DNA from: JAAGZL01 sp050291365
GTDB taxonomy: Bacteria > Pseudomonadota > Gammaproteobacteria > Chromatiales > Chromatiaceae
DNA: 64,000 bases
Direction: 5' to 3'
Assembly (NCBI GenBank): GCA_050291365.1
Contig: JBNKJS010000043.1
Location: 46,714-110,713, forward strand
Below are positions 1 through 8,783 of the stretch, piece by piece (the stretch's first letter is position 1; every line of letters starts with the position of its first letter). A program made the translations under genes and the position numbers. Below the pieces are notes generated by a model, which did no database searches, was not told the origin of the DNA, and saw only the letters and a list, made by a program, of their open reading frames with translations.

Positions 1-1
1 A

Positions 2-649
2 TCGGCGTTGAACACCAAAGGTTACCATGCCTACAAAGCAGGGGAGTTCAGCAGGGCGTTGGAGCTGTTTAAACAGTCGGTAAAGATCGATCCCACATAT
101 GGTCAGGCTCACTATAACCTGGCCAGTACCTTGGGTGTTCTGCGTAAGAGGGAGGGCCCCTGTGGTGAGCATGAGGTATATCTGGAAGATATCATCCATT
201 CACTGCATGAGACCTTGAAGTATCTCCCATCCAAACGGGAGAAGATGCTGATAGACCCGGACCTCATCCCCGTGCACGATACCTTTGCCTGGCAGAAGAT
301 TCGTGGTCTCTCTCCCACTACAACAGAAGAGGTAAAACAGATCCTGGTGGCAGTCTCATGGTTTGGTCCAGCGCCTGGTGCCTTTGGTCCCATCGGTGGC
401 TTTGACTTTCTGGAAGACGGAACCTTTAGTTATTGGTATCTCGATTTTGCCAGTGAGGATGTGGTGCGCAAGCAGGTAACCGGAGAGTATGAGGTTTCAG
501 GGAGCAGGGTAAAATTTACTTTTGATATAATGCAGGAGAAGAGTGGATCCTTCCAGGGAACATTGACTGAAGATGGATCGCTTATTCTAGAGGGTGAGGG
601 AGCGCCTGAGGGTCCTTATTCTGATGATCGTAGTGATTGTTCGGCATAG
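2..649 (+). CDS. TPR-containing protein, 5' end outside window
   Basis: The reading frame is open back to base 2, so the gene probably starts before the window; the first in-window start is a TTG at 8 with no clear ribosome binding site. The N-terminal 40 residues fit one tetratricopeptide repeat (pattern YKAGEFSRALELF then DP and AHYNLA). The remaining ~170 residues look like a beta-rich domain with Gly/Phe/Trp-rich strands (for example FGPIGGFDFLEDG) that I do not recognise. No transmembrane segment is visible in the part present. A protein-binding role is only suggested by the TPR. It converges with the OmpA-like gene across a hairpin. Confidence 0.6.
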   Translation, partial: SALNTKGYHAYKAGEFSRALELFKQSVKIDPTYGQAHYNLASTLGVLRKREGPCGEHEVYLEDIIHSLHETLKYLPSKREKMLIDPDLIPVHDTFAWQKIRGLSPTTTEEVKQILVAVSWFGPAPGAFGPIGGFDFLEDGTFSYWYLDFASEDVVRKQVTGEYEVSGSRVKFTFDIMQEKSGSFQGTLTEDGSLILEGEGAPEGPYSDDRSDCSA

Positions 650-709
650 GTAAATAAGGTCGGCAACTGGTCTACTTTTATGCCTGTAATTTCCTGATGG
701 CCGAAGCCA

Positions 710-732
710 GCAGGCTGTTGAAAACAGCCTGC
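710..732. terminator. Hairpin between convergent genes
   Basis: A perfect 9-bp inverted repeat, GCAGGCTGT / ACAGCCTGC, with a 5-nt loop lies between the TPR protein and the convergent OmpA-like gene. No long T run follows on either strand, so it may be a weak bidirectional terminator. Confidence 0.5.
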
Positions 733-763
733 ATAATCAACCTATGACCTATTCAATACCCGG

Positions 764-1795
764 TTAGCGCGGTACTAGTTCCACCCGCCTATTCTTGGCC
801 CGCCCTTCCTCCGTAGCATTAGTGGCCACCGGTGCCAGATTTGCCACGCCGTTTGGCGTCAGACGCTTGGACTCTATGCCGTAATCTTTGCTAAGTGCCG
901 TTGTTACCGCATTAGCCCGCCGCTTGGAGAGATCAAGATTGTGACTGAAGGTCCCGGTATTGTCAGTGTGGCCTACCACATGCAGGGTGAGACCGGATTC
1001 CTGTTTCAGGAGTTTGGCAATCTCCCCTAGGGTCTCCTTGGAGTCAGGCTTGATGGTTGCCTTATCTGTATCGAAGAGTATGCCGTATAGTGCCACCTTT
1101 CCGTGCAGGGTGATCGCTTTGGACATCTCCTCAGCCTCAATCACCACCATGTTCTGTTTCATGGGACGAACTTCGATAATGTCTACCGCTGCATAGGCCC
1201 CTTGTTTGGCCTTGTAAGTAGAGTCATTTCTGGGCCATTCCACTGCAGTTAGATAGACGTAGGTGTCACCCTGCGGGCTCTTTTTTGCAGCGCTGAGGAC
1301 ACGTAAGCCCTGGTAGTCGGCGGCCATAAAGATGTAGTTGCTGCGGTTGGTTCTGATCTTGATGTCACCAAATGGGTTGAGAAAACCGGGCCATTTTCCC
1401 GCCGCTGGGTCTTTCGATGAGTCGTAGATGATTTGGAAACCCTGGGCCTTGAGTTCGTTGCGGTAATTCCCCGCCAGTTCTGCAGAGCTGGCTTGACCTG
1501 CGGCCTCGTACCAGATGCGGGTTACGCCACCTTCAAGCTGCATGGTTGGCTTAGCAAACTCGCGTCGTTTGGTGTCCATGTTGTAGCGTTTAAAAGTGGA
1601 TGTCTGCAGGCTGTATTCGTCGAAACGTTTGACATCGTAGCCCACAATCTCTGAGCCTCCAAAGCGCTTGAGCAGAGGATGATCTTTTGTGTTCGGAAGG
1701 TCAGCCGCCCATATAGCGGTCGTGGTTAAAAAGATAACGGTTGAGACTATTATCTGGCTAAGTAGTCCGTTGTACCTCAATATGCCACATGTCAT
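764..1795 (-). CDS. OmpA-family peptidoglycan-associated outer membrane protein
   Basis: 343 residues. The N-terminus is a signal peptide with a hydrophobic stretch ending AIWA before ADLP. The central ~200 residues resemble the DUF4892-type domain that often precedes OmpA domains. The last ~110 residues are a typical OmpA C-terminal peptidoglycan-binding domain (ILFDTDKATIKPDS, VVGHTDNTG, LSKRRANAV, GRAKNRRVEL). It should sit in the outer membrane or periplasm and tie the envelope to peptidoglycan. An upstream in-frame ATG at 1843 would add 16 residues, but AAGGA lies about 7 nt before the ATG at 1795 and the signal peptide is better formed from there. It lies 67 bp downstream of the transglycosylase on the same strand. 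Confidence 0.85.
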   Translation of the reverse strand: MTCGILRYNGLLSQIIVSTVIFLTTTAIWAADLPNTKDHPLLKRFGGSEIVGYDVKRFDEYSLQTSTFKRYNMDTKRREFAKPTMQLEGGVTRIWYEAAGQASSAELAGNYRNELKAQGFQIIYDSSKDPAAGKWPGFLNPFGDIKIRTNRSNYIFMAADYQGLRVLSAAKKSPQGDTYVYLTAVEWPRNDSTYKAKQGAYAAVDIIEVRPMKQNMVVIEAEEMSKAITLHGKVALYGILFDTDKATIKPDSKETLGEIAKLLKQESGLTLHVVGHTDNTGTFSHNLDLSKRRANAVTTALSKDYGIESKRLTPNGVANLAPVATNATEEGRAKNRRVELVPR

Positions 1796-1862
1796 GGTTT
1801 TTCCTTTTTTCATTATGTCCATCGCAATAGAATTCAGTGTCAATAATCGTATGTTCTAAAGT

Positions 1863-3113
1863 TTAACGATCTATATTCAAACCCTTGGTTGTCGCCTTAC
1901 TTTGTTCAGAAGCAACATGTCCGCCCAACGCCCGCAATAACTGCCTGGTTGGGTAGCCATCTGCAGCCATGCCTAATCTCTTCTGCTCCATACGTACACT
2001 GGCGCGGGTATTGGCGCCGATTACGCCGTCCACCTTGCCGACATCATAGCCTTTTGATTTGAGAATGTTTTGCAGTTGTTTGGTTTCATCCAGGCTCAGG
2101 GTGTCGACTGTTGCGCGACCCTTACTTACCTTAGGGGCTCCGTTCAAGCGGGTGCCCAGATACGCCGCAGTAGTGGCATAGACCAGGGATTTGTTCCACT
2201 CGGTGTAGATGTGAAAATTTTCGTAGGCCAGGAATGCCGGTCCATCCTTACCCATAGGCAACAGCAGAGTTGCCTGCATATCGTCAGCAGGGAGTTGGCC
2301 ATTTCGTCTCTTTACTCCCCATCTTGCCCAGGTGCTACGTGACAGCATTGTCCTTAGGTTGGCCTTTTCCCACTCCAGATTAGCTGGAACTACAACCTCT
2401 TCCAGCCATGGTTCTCCCCTGCGCCAGCCGTAGTGGGCCAGGTGTTTGGCGGTGGAGGCCAGCACATCTGGCTTGCTGGTGAGTAGATTGATACGACCAT
2501 CGCCGTCAGCATCCAGGCCATGTTTTAGATAGTCGGTTGGCAGGAACTGGGTCTGGCCCAACTCGCCAGCCCAGGCCCCTTTCATCTCCTCTCTGCTTAA
2601 ATATCCCTTGTCTAATATCTTCAAAGCGGAGAATAGCTGCGGCCGGAACAGTTCCGGACGACGGCAGTCGTAGGCCAGAGTCGCCAGGGAGCGTATGGTG
2701 TCGAAGCTGCCGGTGTTGGCGCCAAAGTCGGTCTCCAGCGCCCAGAAGGCGGTGATGACTGCGGCCGGGACCCCGTACTCCGATTCCAGTCGACTGAAGA
2801 GATCAGCATACTGCTGCATATATTTTTTGCCGTGGGTTACGCGGTAGTTGCTCACCATGCGACTGGCAAAGGTCAGAAAGGTCTGGGCAAATACTCCCTG
2901 TTTACGGTCCATAGAAATTACATTGGGGTTATAGGTCAGCCCGTCCAACTCCCTGATTGATCGTGCTGATATCCCTTGCGCTGCGGCCTCCTGCTTAACG
3001 CCATTGATCCAGGTTGCAAAAGGTTCGCTGCCACACCCTTCAGCAGATGCGGTTGTAGTGGCGAGAATCAGGAGCAGTAGAGCCACTGAAAGATGAGCGG
3101 TAAATCGATTCAT
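1863..3113 (-). CDS. mltB: Lytic murein transglycosylase, MltB family
   Basis: 416 residues: signal peptide (MNRFTAHLSVALLLLI, cleavage after ASA), an SLT_2 transglycosylase domain of ~290 residues and a C-terminal PG_binding_1 domain (LDETKQLQNILKSKGYDVGKVDGV). The catalytic-region signature is visible (ITAFWALETDFGANTG, GAWAGELGQTQFLPTDYLKHG); the Glu of ALETDFG is the expected acid. It cleaves peptidoglycan glycan strands to 1,6-anhydro products in the periplasm. A longer frame from 3170 would run into the upstream thioesterase gene, so the ATG at 3113, preceded by AGGA, is preferred. The extra peptidoglycan-binding domain distinguishes it from E. coli MltB, which lacks one. Confidence 0.88.
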   Translation of the reverse strand: MNRFTAHLSVALLLLILATTTASAEGCGSEPFATWINGVKQEAAAQGISARSIRELDGLTYNPNVISMDRKQGVFAQTFLTFASRMVSNYRVTHGKKYMQQYADLFSRLESEYGVPAAVITAFWALETDFGANTGSFDTIRSLATLAYDCRRPELFRPQLFSALKILDKGYLSREEMKGAWAGELGQTQFLPTDYLKHGLDADGDGRINLLTSKPDVLASTAKHLAHYGWRRGEPWLEEVVVPANLEWEKANLRTMLSRSTWARWGVKRRNGQLPADDMQATLLLPMGKDGPAFLAYENFHIYTEWNKSLVYATTAAYLGTRLNGAPKVSKGRATVDTLSLDETKQLQNILKSKGYDVGKVDGVIGANTRASVRMEQKRLGMAADGYPTRQLLRALGGHVASEQSKATTKGLNIDR

Positions 3114-3132
3114 TCTTCTTTTTCCTATGGAG

Positions 3133-3504
3133 CTAAATAGTTTTACCATGGGGCAGGGGACGACCATCATCGTCTACCGCCACAAACACCAGGGTATCAA
3201 TAGTCAGGATTACTGATTGGGTAAGTTTATTCCTCACCTGGCAGCGCAGGGTTACCGAGGTTCGTCCAAATTTAACCATAGCTATACCAATTTCAATAAT
3301 ATCCCCCTGGCGTGCAGAGCTGACAAAGTTGATTTCAGATATAAACTTTGTAACCACTCTTTTGCTCTCAAGCAGGGAGATGGTGAAGATGGTGGCCTCC
3401 TCATCAATCCAGCGCAGCAGACTGCCGCCAAACAGAGTTTCGTTTGGGTTTAGGTCTTCCGGTTTTACCCACTTGCGGGTAAAGAAGTTCATGGTCTCTG
3501 GCAT
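3133..3504 (-). CDS. Acyl-CoA thioesterase, hot-dog fold (YciA-like)
   Basis: 123 residues, the normal size for a single hot-dog thioesterase. The pattern NPNETLFGGSLLRWIDEEATI matches the YciA/BFIT helix with the catalytic Asp (here in WIDEEA), followed by strands (VVTKFISEINFVSSARQGDIIEIG). It should hydrolyse short or medium acyl-CoA in the cytoplasm. It lies just upstream of mltB on the same strand. It is divergent from the CitE/ligase/mch/mcl module, 344 bp away; a link to CoA-ester metabolism there is possible but unproven. Confidence 0.8.
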   Translation of the reverse strand: MPETMNFFTRKWVKPEDLNPNETLFGGSLLRWIDEEATIFTISLLESKRVVTKFISEINFVSSARQGDIIEIGIAMVKFGRTSVTLRCQVRNKLTQSVILTIDTLVFVAVDDDGRPLPHGKTI

Positions 3505-3848
3505 AGTTTGATCGGCTATTTTTCTTGGATATGTATTGTTATGGCCAAGATTATCTCACAAGAGATAGATAGAAACCTCATACAATAGTGGGTCTAGATC
3601 GCTGCTGAATGACTACTTTAATGGTCAGAAATGCTCCATCGCACCAGACCTAAGCCTGAATAAATTCAATTCTAACTATAAAAAAGGCCCAAAAAGGACT
3701 GATTTAGCCTATTTTTAGGGGGTTCGTACAAATATAACCAGTAGTATTGAAAATATTAATTTATTTATAGGCTAGTATTATGTGACATATATCATAAAAG
3801 AGGCTCGTTTCTCTTCGGCTGGAGTGAAAACAGGAGAAGGTTGCAAAG
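3505..3848. other. AT-rich intergenic region between divergent genes
   Basis: This 344-bp gap separates the divergent thioesterase and the CitE-like gene and must hold both promoters. It is AT-rich, especially 3725-3800. A GGAGAAGG ribosome binding site lies just before the CitE start at 3849. I found no convincing operator or riboswitch and no ORF. Confidence 0.5.
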
Positions 3849-4970
3849 ATGATTGATATTTCGACGCTCTCAAACACCGATGACCTGACCCCCATTCTTG
3901 GCGGATATTGGCCTGGGATTCAGATCTACTATCCACCGATAAAATTTAATCCTTTAGATGGTAGTTACGAGACCATGGAGCAGGCCAAGCTCCGGTTGCA
4001 GAAACACGCCTACCAGACCAAGGCCAACACCCTGTTGTTTGATCTGGAGGATGGATGCCACATGAAGGAGATGAGTCGGGAGCTGCTGCTGCAAGAGCTG
4101 CCGAAATTTCCCCAGCACGATTTTCAGATTGCCATCCGTATCAACCCGTTTCGCACATTTGAGTATGAAGAGGATCTGAAACTGATTAAACAGATCCATA
4201 AACATATAGATGTGATTATGTTGGCCAAGGCGGGTGAGGTGTATGGAGATGCGGAGATTAGAGACCTCTCCTCCTGGTTGGTCTCCATAGATAGTGAGCT
4301 GACCATTCAGCCCATTATTGAACATCCCCGTTCGCTCCAGATAGCCGGCGACATGATGCAATATTCAACAGTAAAGCATGTGGTGTTCGGTATCCATGAC
4401 TTCTCTAAGGCCATGGCCTACAAGATCACACCAGAGAACTGGATCAATGAGCTTCAGACCTATTTTGACATGGTCACCCTAGAGGCCCGTATTAACGGTA
4501 CCGGAGTCATCGGTGGTGTGGAGGTTATGCTTACAAAATACACCATGCCGGATCACTGTCTGGAGCAAAAAGATATTCGTCGCTGGCTGGATCTGCATGG
4601 AGACCATGCATCCAGAGTGGTGTTCGAACATGCAACCACCGAAACTGCAATGGGTCTTACCGGAAAACAGGTGATTCATCCTAACCATATAAATATCTGC
4701 AAGGTGGCGTTTACTCCATCTCCTGAGGTCATCAAACAGAATGTAGCTATTTTGAAGGCTGCCATAGAGGCCGACGCCCTGCTGGGGGGCGCTATTCGGT
4801 TCGAGGGAGAGATGCTGGACCCACCAATGTTTGGCAAGGCGTTACAGACCATACTTCGTGCTTACGCACTGCGTGCCTTGCCTGCAGAGTATCGCTCTTT
4901 TGCCCTGGACGTGTTGGCTAGACTACCGGTCCACACCATTCGCGAAAACTGGCCCTACGGTCGCATATAA
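3849..4970 (+). CDS. CitE / HpcH-HpaI aldolase family CoA-ester lyase
   Basis: 373 residues, CitE-like TIM barrel. Family signatures are intact: DLEDG near residue 65, an Arg in RINPFRTF, the metal-binding Glu in IIEHPRSL near 155, the metal-binding Asp in FGIHDFSK near 180, and GKQVIHPNHI plus FTPSPEV near the C-terminus. Enzymes of this type cleave or form beta-hydroxyacyl-CoA esters such as malyl-CoA, methylmalyl-CoA or citramalyl-CoA. The length is above that of CitE (~290) because of an N-terminal extension and a C-terminal tail, like malyl-CoA lyases. It is translated just before the ligase fusion (11-nt gap), so the two proteins are probably made together and may interact. Substrate unknown. 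Confidence 0.85.
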   Translation: MIDISTLSNTDDLTPILGGYWPGIQIYYPPIKFNPLDGSYETMEQAKLRLQKHAYQTKANTLLFDLEDGCHMKEMSRELLLQELPKFPQHDFQIAIRINPFRTFEYEEDLKLIKQIHKHIDVIMLAKAGEVYGDAEIRDLSSWLVSIDSELTIQPIIEHPRSLQIAGDMMQYSTVKHVVFGIHDFSKAMAYKITPENWINELQTYFDMVTLEARINGTGVIGGVEVMLTKYTMPDHCLEQKDIRRWLDLHGDHASRVVFEHATTETAMGLTGKQVIHPNHINICKVAFTPSPEVIKQNVAILKAAIEADALLGGAIRFEGEMLDPPMFGKALQTILRAYALRALPAEYRSFALDVLARLPVHTIRENWPYGRI

Positions 4971-4981
4971 AGGAGTCAGTG

Positions 4982-7504
4982 ATGGAACAGAAAGATTGTA
5001 AAACCTGGGATTTCGATATACCTGAGTTCTTTAATATAGGGGCCGCCTGCACCTCTCGTCATCTTGATGGTGACCGGGCAGATGAGACGGCAATGATCAT
5101 TGAAGATAGTGAGCTCGGAACTGATAGCATCAGCTATCGAGAACTGTCAGATAGATCTGATCGTTTTGCCCAGTTGCTGCAAAATATCGGACTGGATGTG
5201 AGAGACCGGGTGCTTCTCTGTATGAAAAACTCACTGGCCTATCCCATCTCATTCTTTGGTGCGGTGAAGGCGGGTGCGATTGCGGTTCCGACCTCCACCC
5301 TGCTTAGTGGTTCCGAGGTGCGTTACCTAGCATCAGACTCCCAGGCCAAGGCCATAGTGCTCTCTGCATCCATGTATTCAAATCTGGTTCCCTATCTTGA
5401 GAGCCTGAACAACCTGCGTCATGTGATCGTGGCTGGCATTGAAGATACCGCAGGACTGGAAATCCCCAAGGGGATGCATGTCTACGCATTGGATAATGAG
5501 TTGAACCAGACCGATCCCATAAAAGAGCCGTACCATAGCAAGTCTGGAGAGCCGGCCTATCTCATCTATACATCTGGCACCACCGGTTTTCCCAAAGGGG
5601 TGTTGCACTCCCACCGCTCTCTGTTGGGGCGGCTACCTGCAAGCAAGTATTGGTTCGACTTTAAACAGAACGACCGCATCATGCACTCGGGTAAATTTAA
5701 CTGGACCTATGTGCTTGGCTCGGCCCTGATGGATCCGCTCTATCACGGGCATACTGTGATCGCCTATGAAGGTAAAAACGATCCTGGAACCTGGGTAGAT
5801 CTAATAAAGAAACATGGCTGCACCATATTTATCGGTGTGCCTACCATCTATCGCCAGATTATCCAGAAGACCGAAGCAACCAAGGATGAGACTCCCACCT
5901 TGCGTCACTGCATGAGTGCCGGGGAGCATCTCTCCAGTGAGATGGTAGCGGCATGGCAGGAGCGTTTCGGTCAAGATATCTATGAAGCCATCGGCATGAG
6001 TGAGATCTCCTACTACATCTCCCACTCTATCTATAATCCAATCCGCCCTGGCTCTGCCGGTTTTGTACAGCCTGGACATAAGGTGTATCTGCTCAACCCC
6101 GATACCCTGGAAGAGGTGGGGGAGGAAGAGGAGGGGATGATCTGTGTGAGCGAGGATGACCCGGGACTGTTTCTGGAGTACTGGCAACTGGAAGAGGAGA
6201 CACGCAAGGCGCGGCGCAACGGTTACTTCTTTACCGGTGACTATGCCAAGCGAGACAAGGACGGCTACATCTGGTTCATTGGACGCAAGGACGACATCAT
6301 AAATACCTTTGGTTACAGGGTCTCACCCCATGAGGTAGAGCGGGTGATAAAGACCCATCCCAAGATTGCCGACTGTGTGGCCTTAGGTATGAGTATAGAT
6401 GCAGCTAAGACCCTGGTTGCCATTGCTGTCATCGGCTATGAACCACTCAGTGAAAAGGATGAAGAGGAGATCCTGGAGTATGGCCAGAAGAACCTGGCAC
6501 GTTATAAATGCCCTAAGCTGATCTACCGGGTAGAGAGCTTTCCCCGCACCAAGAACGGCAAGGTGCTAAGAAACGATCTACTAAAAGAGCTGCAGCAATC
6601 CACAGAGGAGAAGACACTCTTTACGCCTATAGCTTATCGCGCCCGACGTTCTCTACTCTATGTGCCGTCCTATAACCGACGTTACATTACCAAATCCCGC
6701 ACCCTGCTAACCGACGGGGCTATTTTTGACCTTGAGGGGATACTGCCGGAGCAGCGTGAAAATGCGCGCAAGCTGATGCGGGATGAGTTTGCCCAGAGCA
6801 GTGACTTTGGTTATTCCGAACGCATACTGCGAGTAAACGCATTAGGTAGTAGTGACCTGGAAAAGGATCTGGAGCTGGCGCGAGATATAGAGATAGACGC
6901 TATTCTATTTCCATACATTGAATCGGCCAAACATGTTGCTCAGGCGAAAGATCTGCTGGATAGCGTCGATTCCAAGCTTGAGTTTATGATCAATGTTAGC
7001 ACTCCCCTCGGTGTGCTGAATGTGCAGGAGATATGCGCAGCCTCAGACAAATTGAGTTGCATTGTCATAGGCTCTAACCATCTGGCCAACTGTATGCAGG
7101 TGAATATAACCAAGAGCACCCAGGGTATCATCCACAGCCTTAACACCATCTCTCTGGCAGCGCGGGCCTATGGCATCTGTGTTATTGACGGACCACACTA
7201 TGACATTATGGATGAGTTCTCCTGTGAGGCCGCCACCAAGGATGCATACCACTTGGGGTTTGATGGCAAGGCCTTGGTGCATCCAATTCAGATAGAGTAC
7301 ATCAATGATATATTTACCCCAAAACAGGAAGAGGTAGAGAAGGCCAAGCGCATGCTGGATGCATTCGATACAGCGGCAAAAGAGGGCAGGGAAGTTATAA
7401 TGTTTGAGAATCAGCTAGTGGACCGGGTGCAGATTACCTGGGCGCAAAGGATGATAACTCTATATGATCGTTATCGTGAACTGGGACAGGATAAGTTTTT
7501 CTAA
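4982..7504 (+). CDS. AMP-forming acyl-CoA ligase fused to a degenerate CitE domain
   Basis: 840 residues from ATG 4982 (AAGGAG 6 nt upstream; a GTG at 4979 is the alternative). Residues ~30-540 are an adenylate-forming ligase: P-loop YTSGTTGFPKG near 200, FFTGDYAKRDKDGYIWF near 418, hinge GRKDD, and catalytic Lys in RTKNGKVLR near 526. It resembles benzoate/medium-chain ligases. Residues ~553-840 are a CitE-like domain (RRSLLYVP, GKALVHPIQIEYI). In that domain the metal-binding residues are lost: the family Glu is missing in MINVSTPLG (~669), Asp is His in GSNHLAN (~698), and DLED is DLEG. So this half may bind CoA ester or act as a partner rather than catalyse. The combination suggests activation of a free acid followed by C-C cleavage by the intact CitE upstream. 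Confidence 0.85.
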   Translation: MEQKDCKTWDFDIPEFFNIGAACTSRHLDGDRADETAMIIEDSELGTDSISYRELSDRSDRFAQLLQNIGLDVRDRVLLCMKNSLAYPISFFGAVKAGAIAVPTSTLLSGSEVRYLASDSQAKAIVLSASMYSNLVPYLESLNNLRHVIVAGIEDTAGLEIPKGMHVYALDNELNQTDPIKEPYHSKSGEPAYLIYTSGTTGFPKGVLHSHRSLLGRLPASKYWFDFKQNDRIMHSGKFNWTYVLGSALMDPLYHGHTVIAYEGKNDPGTWVDLIKKHGCTIFIGVPTIYRQIIQKTEATKDETPTLRHCMSAGEHLSSEMVAAWQERFGQDIYEAIGMSEISYYISHSIYNPIRPGSAGFVQPGHKVYLLNPDTLEEVGEEEEGMICVSEDDPGLFLEYWQLEEETRKARRNGYFFTGDYAKRDKDGYIWFIGRKDDIINTFGYRVSPHEVERVIKTHPKIADCVALGMSIDAAKTLVAIAVIGYEPLSEKDEEEILEYGQKNLARYKCPKLIYRVESFPRTKNGKVLRNDLLKELQQSTEEKTLFTPIAYRARRSLLYVPSYNRRYITKSRTLLTDGAIFDLEGILPEQRENARKLMRDEFAQSSDFGYSERILRVNALGSSDLEKDLELARDIEIDAILFPYIESAKHVAQAKDLLDSVDSKLEFMINVSTPLGVLNVQEICAASDKLSCIVIGSNHLANCMQVNITKSTQGIIHSLNTISLAARAYGICVIDGPHYDIMDEFSCEAATKDAYHLGFDGKALVHPIQIEYINDIFTPKQEEVEKAKRMLDAFDTAAKEGREVIMFENQLVDRVQITWAQRMITLYDRYRELGQDKFF

Positions 7505-7615
7505 TGTAACTCACTGCTGTCCCGTTAACTTTAAGTAAATATGGCTTAAAGCCTTATTAATAAAAGCCAGAAGGATATATAGGAGTTTGTGAGACATGAA
7601 AAGCAAAAAAGACTA

Positions 7616-7700
7616 CGTCATTCCGGACAGCGTTTTTTGCTGTTCCGGAATCCAGGGCTGTTAAGGGTTTACTGGATACCGGGTCAAGCCCGGTATGACG
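7616..7700. repeat. Dispersed palindromic intergenic repeat (family copy 1)
   Basis: Two small hairpins, GTCATTCCGG...CCGGAATCCAG and TACTGGATACCGGG...CCCGGTATGACG, separated by a short spacer. The outer ends TCATTCC and GGTATGACG are partly complementary, giving a cruciform-like unit. A relative lies at 50834-50926. This is the common proteobacterial 'gtcattcc-ggtatgacg' intergenic repeat. It lies between the ligase and mch, and its end overlaps an in-frame upstream ATG of mch, which argues against that start. Confidence 0.8.
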
Positions 7701-7736
7701 AAGTTTAGTTTATGGGACAGTACTGAAGGTAACCAT

Positions 7737-8783
7737 ATGTCAAAAATAAACCAAGGTAGATTTTTTGAGGATTTCTCCATAGGGGAGAAGATAGTTCATC
7801 CTCTACCAAGAACCATTACTGATGGAGATGTTGCGCTCTATATCGCTTTAACCGGCAGCAGATACGCACTCCACTCCAGCGATAACTTTGCCAGGGATAT
7901 AGGTTATGTAAGGCGTCCCCTTGATGACCTGTTGATGTTTCACATTGCATTCGGCAAAAGCGTTATCGATATCTCCCTGAATGCCATCGCCAATCTTGGC
8001 TATGCCGAGGTTAGCTTTCCGCATCCGGTCTATGTGGGGGATGCGGTATCCCTCAGTTCTGAGATTATCGGTCTGAAAGAGAACAGCAACGGCAAGAGTG
8101 GAATTGTCTATGTGCATTCAACTGGATATAACCAGCAGGGGGAGCTGATCCTTACCCTGAAGCGTTGGGTTATGGTTAAGAAACGCAGCAGTGAAACTTC
8201 CGGCATCAATCAGGTGCCGGAGATGTTGCCGGCACTCCCCACCAGTCAGCCCATCCAGATTCCAATCATTGATACTATCGATAGCAAACAGTCTGGCAGT
8301 GAATGGTTTTGGCAGGACTACACAGCAGGTGAACGTCTGGATCATCCGGAGGGGTTCACCATTGATAGTACCGAACACACCCTTGCCACCAACCTATATC
8401 AGAACAACGCCAAGGTGCATTTTAATCACCATATGATGCAGCAAGGTCCGATGCGCCAGCGTCTGGTCTACGGTGGTCACATCATATCTCTGTGCCGTTC
8501 CATTGCATTCAATGGCCTGGGTAATGCAATGTGGCTCTACGGCATCAACTCTGGAACTCATGCTAACCCGACCTTTGCCGGAGACACCATCTACTGTTAC
8601 ACCACGGTCAAAGAAGTTATTGAACATAAACGTAGAGATATAGGACTACTGCGTCTGCAGAGCATAGGCCTAAAGAACATAACACCTGAAGAGGTCGACT
8701 CCCATCTTGATGGGGATGGGAAGTATCTCCCGCAGGTTGTACTTGATATTGATTACACAGTAATCATCCCTAGGAGAGAATAA
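7737..8783 (+). CDS. mch: Mesaconyl-C1-CoA hydratase / beta-methylmalyl-CoA dehydratase
   Basis: 348 residues forming two MaoC-type hot-dog halves (~1-150 and ~190-348). It matches what I remember of Rhodobacter Mch along its length: GRFFEDFSIGEKIVHPLPRT, DDLLMFHIAFGKSVIDISLN, IGLKENSNGKSG, LYQNNAKVHFNHH, RLVYGGHIISL. The family interconverts beta-methylmalyl-CoA and mesaconyl-C1-CoA in the methylaspartate/ethylmalonyl-CoA or 3-hydroxypropionate pathways. The start ATG 7737 has AAGGT upstream; the longer frame from 7695 starts inside an intergenic repeat. The stop overlaps the mcl start (TAATG), so the two are translationally coupled and should act in sequence. Confidence 0.9.
   Translation: MSKINQGRFFEDFSIGEKIVHPLPRTITDGDVALYIALTGSRYALHSSDNFARDIGYVRRPLDDLLMFHIAFGKSVIDISLNAIANLGYAEVSFPHPVYVGDAVSLSSEIIGLKENSNGKSGIVYVHSTGYNQQGELILTLKRWVMVKKRSSETSGINQVPEMLPALPTSQPIQIPIIDTIDSKQSGSEWFWQDYTAGERLDHPEGFTIDSTEHTLATNLYQNNAKVHFNHHMMQQGPMRQRLVYGGHIISLCRSIAFNGLGNAMWLYGINSGTHANPTFAGDTIYCYTTVKEVIEHKRRDIGLLRLQSIGLKNITPEEVDSHLDGDGKYLPQVVLDIDYTVIIPRRE

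Noticed and set aside
7695..7736. Upstream ATG as the mch start
   Set aside because: It lies in a dispersed palindromic repeat, and the family N-terminus begins at 7737 with a ribosome binding site.
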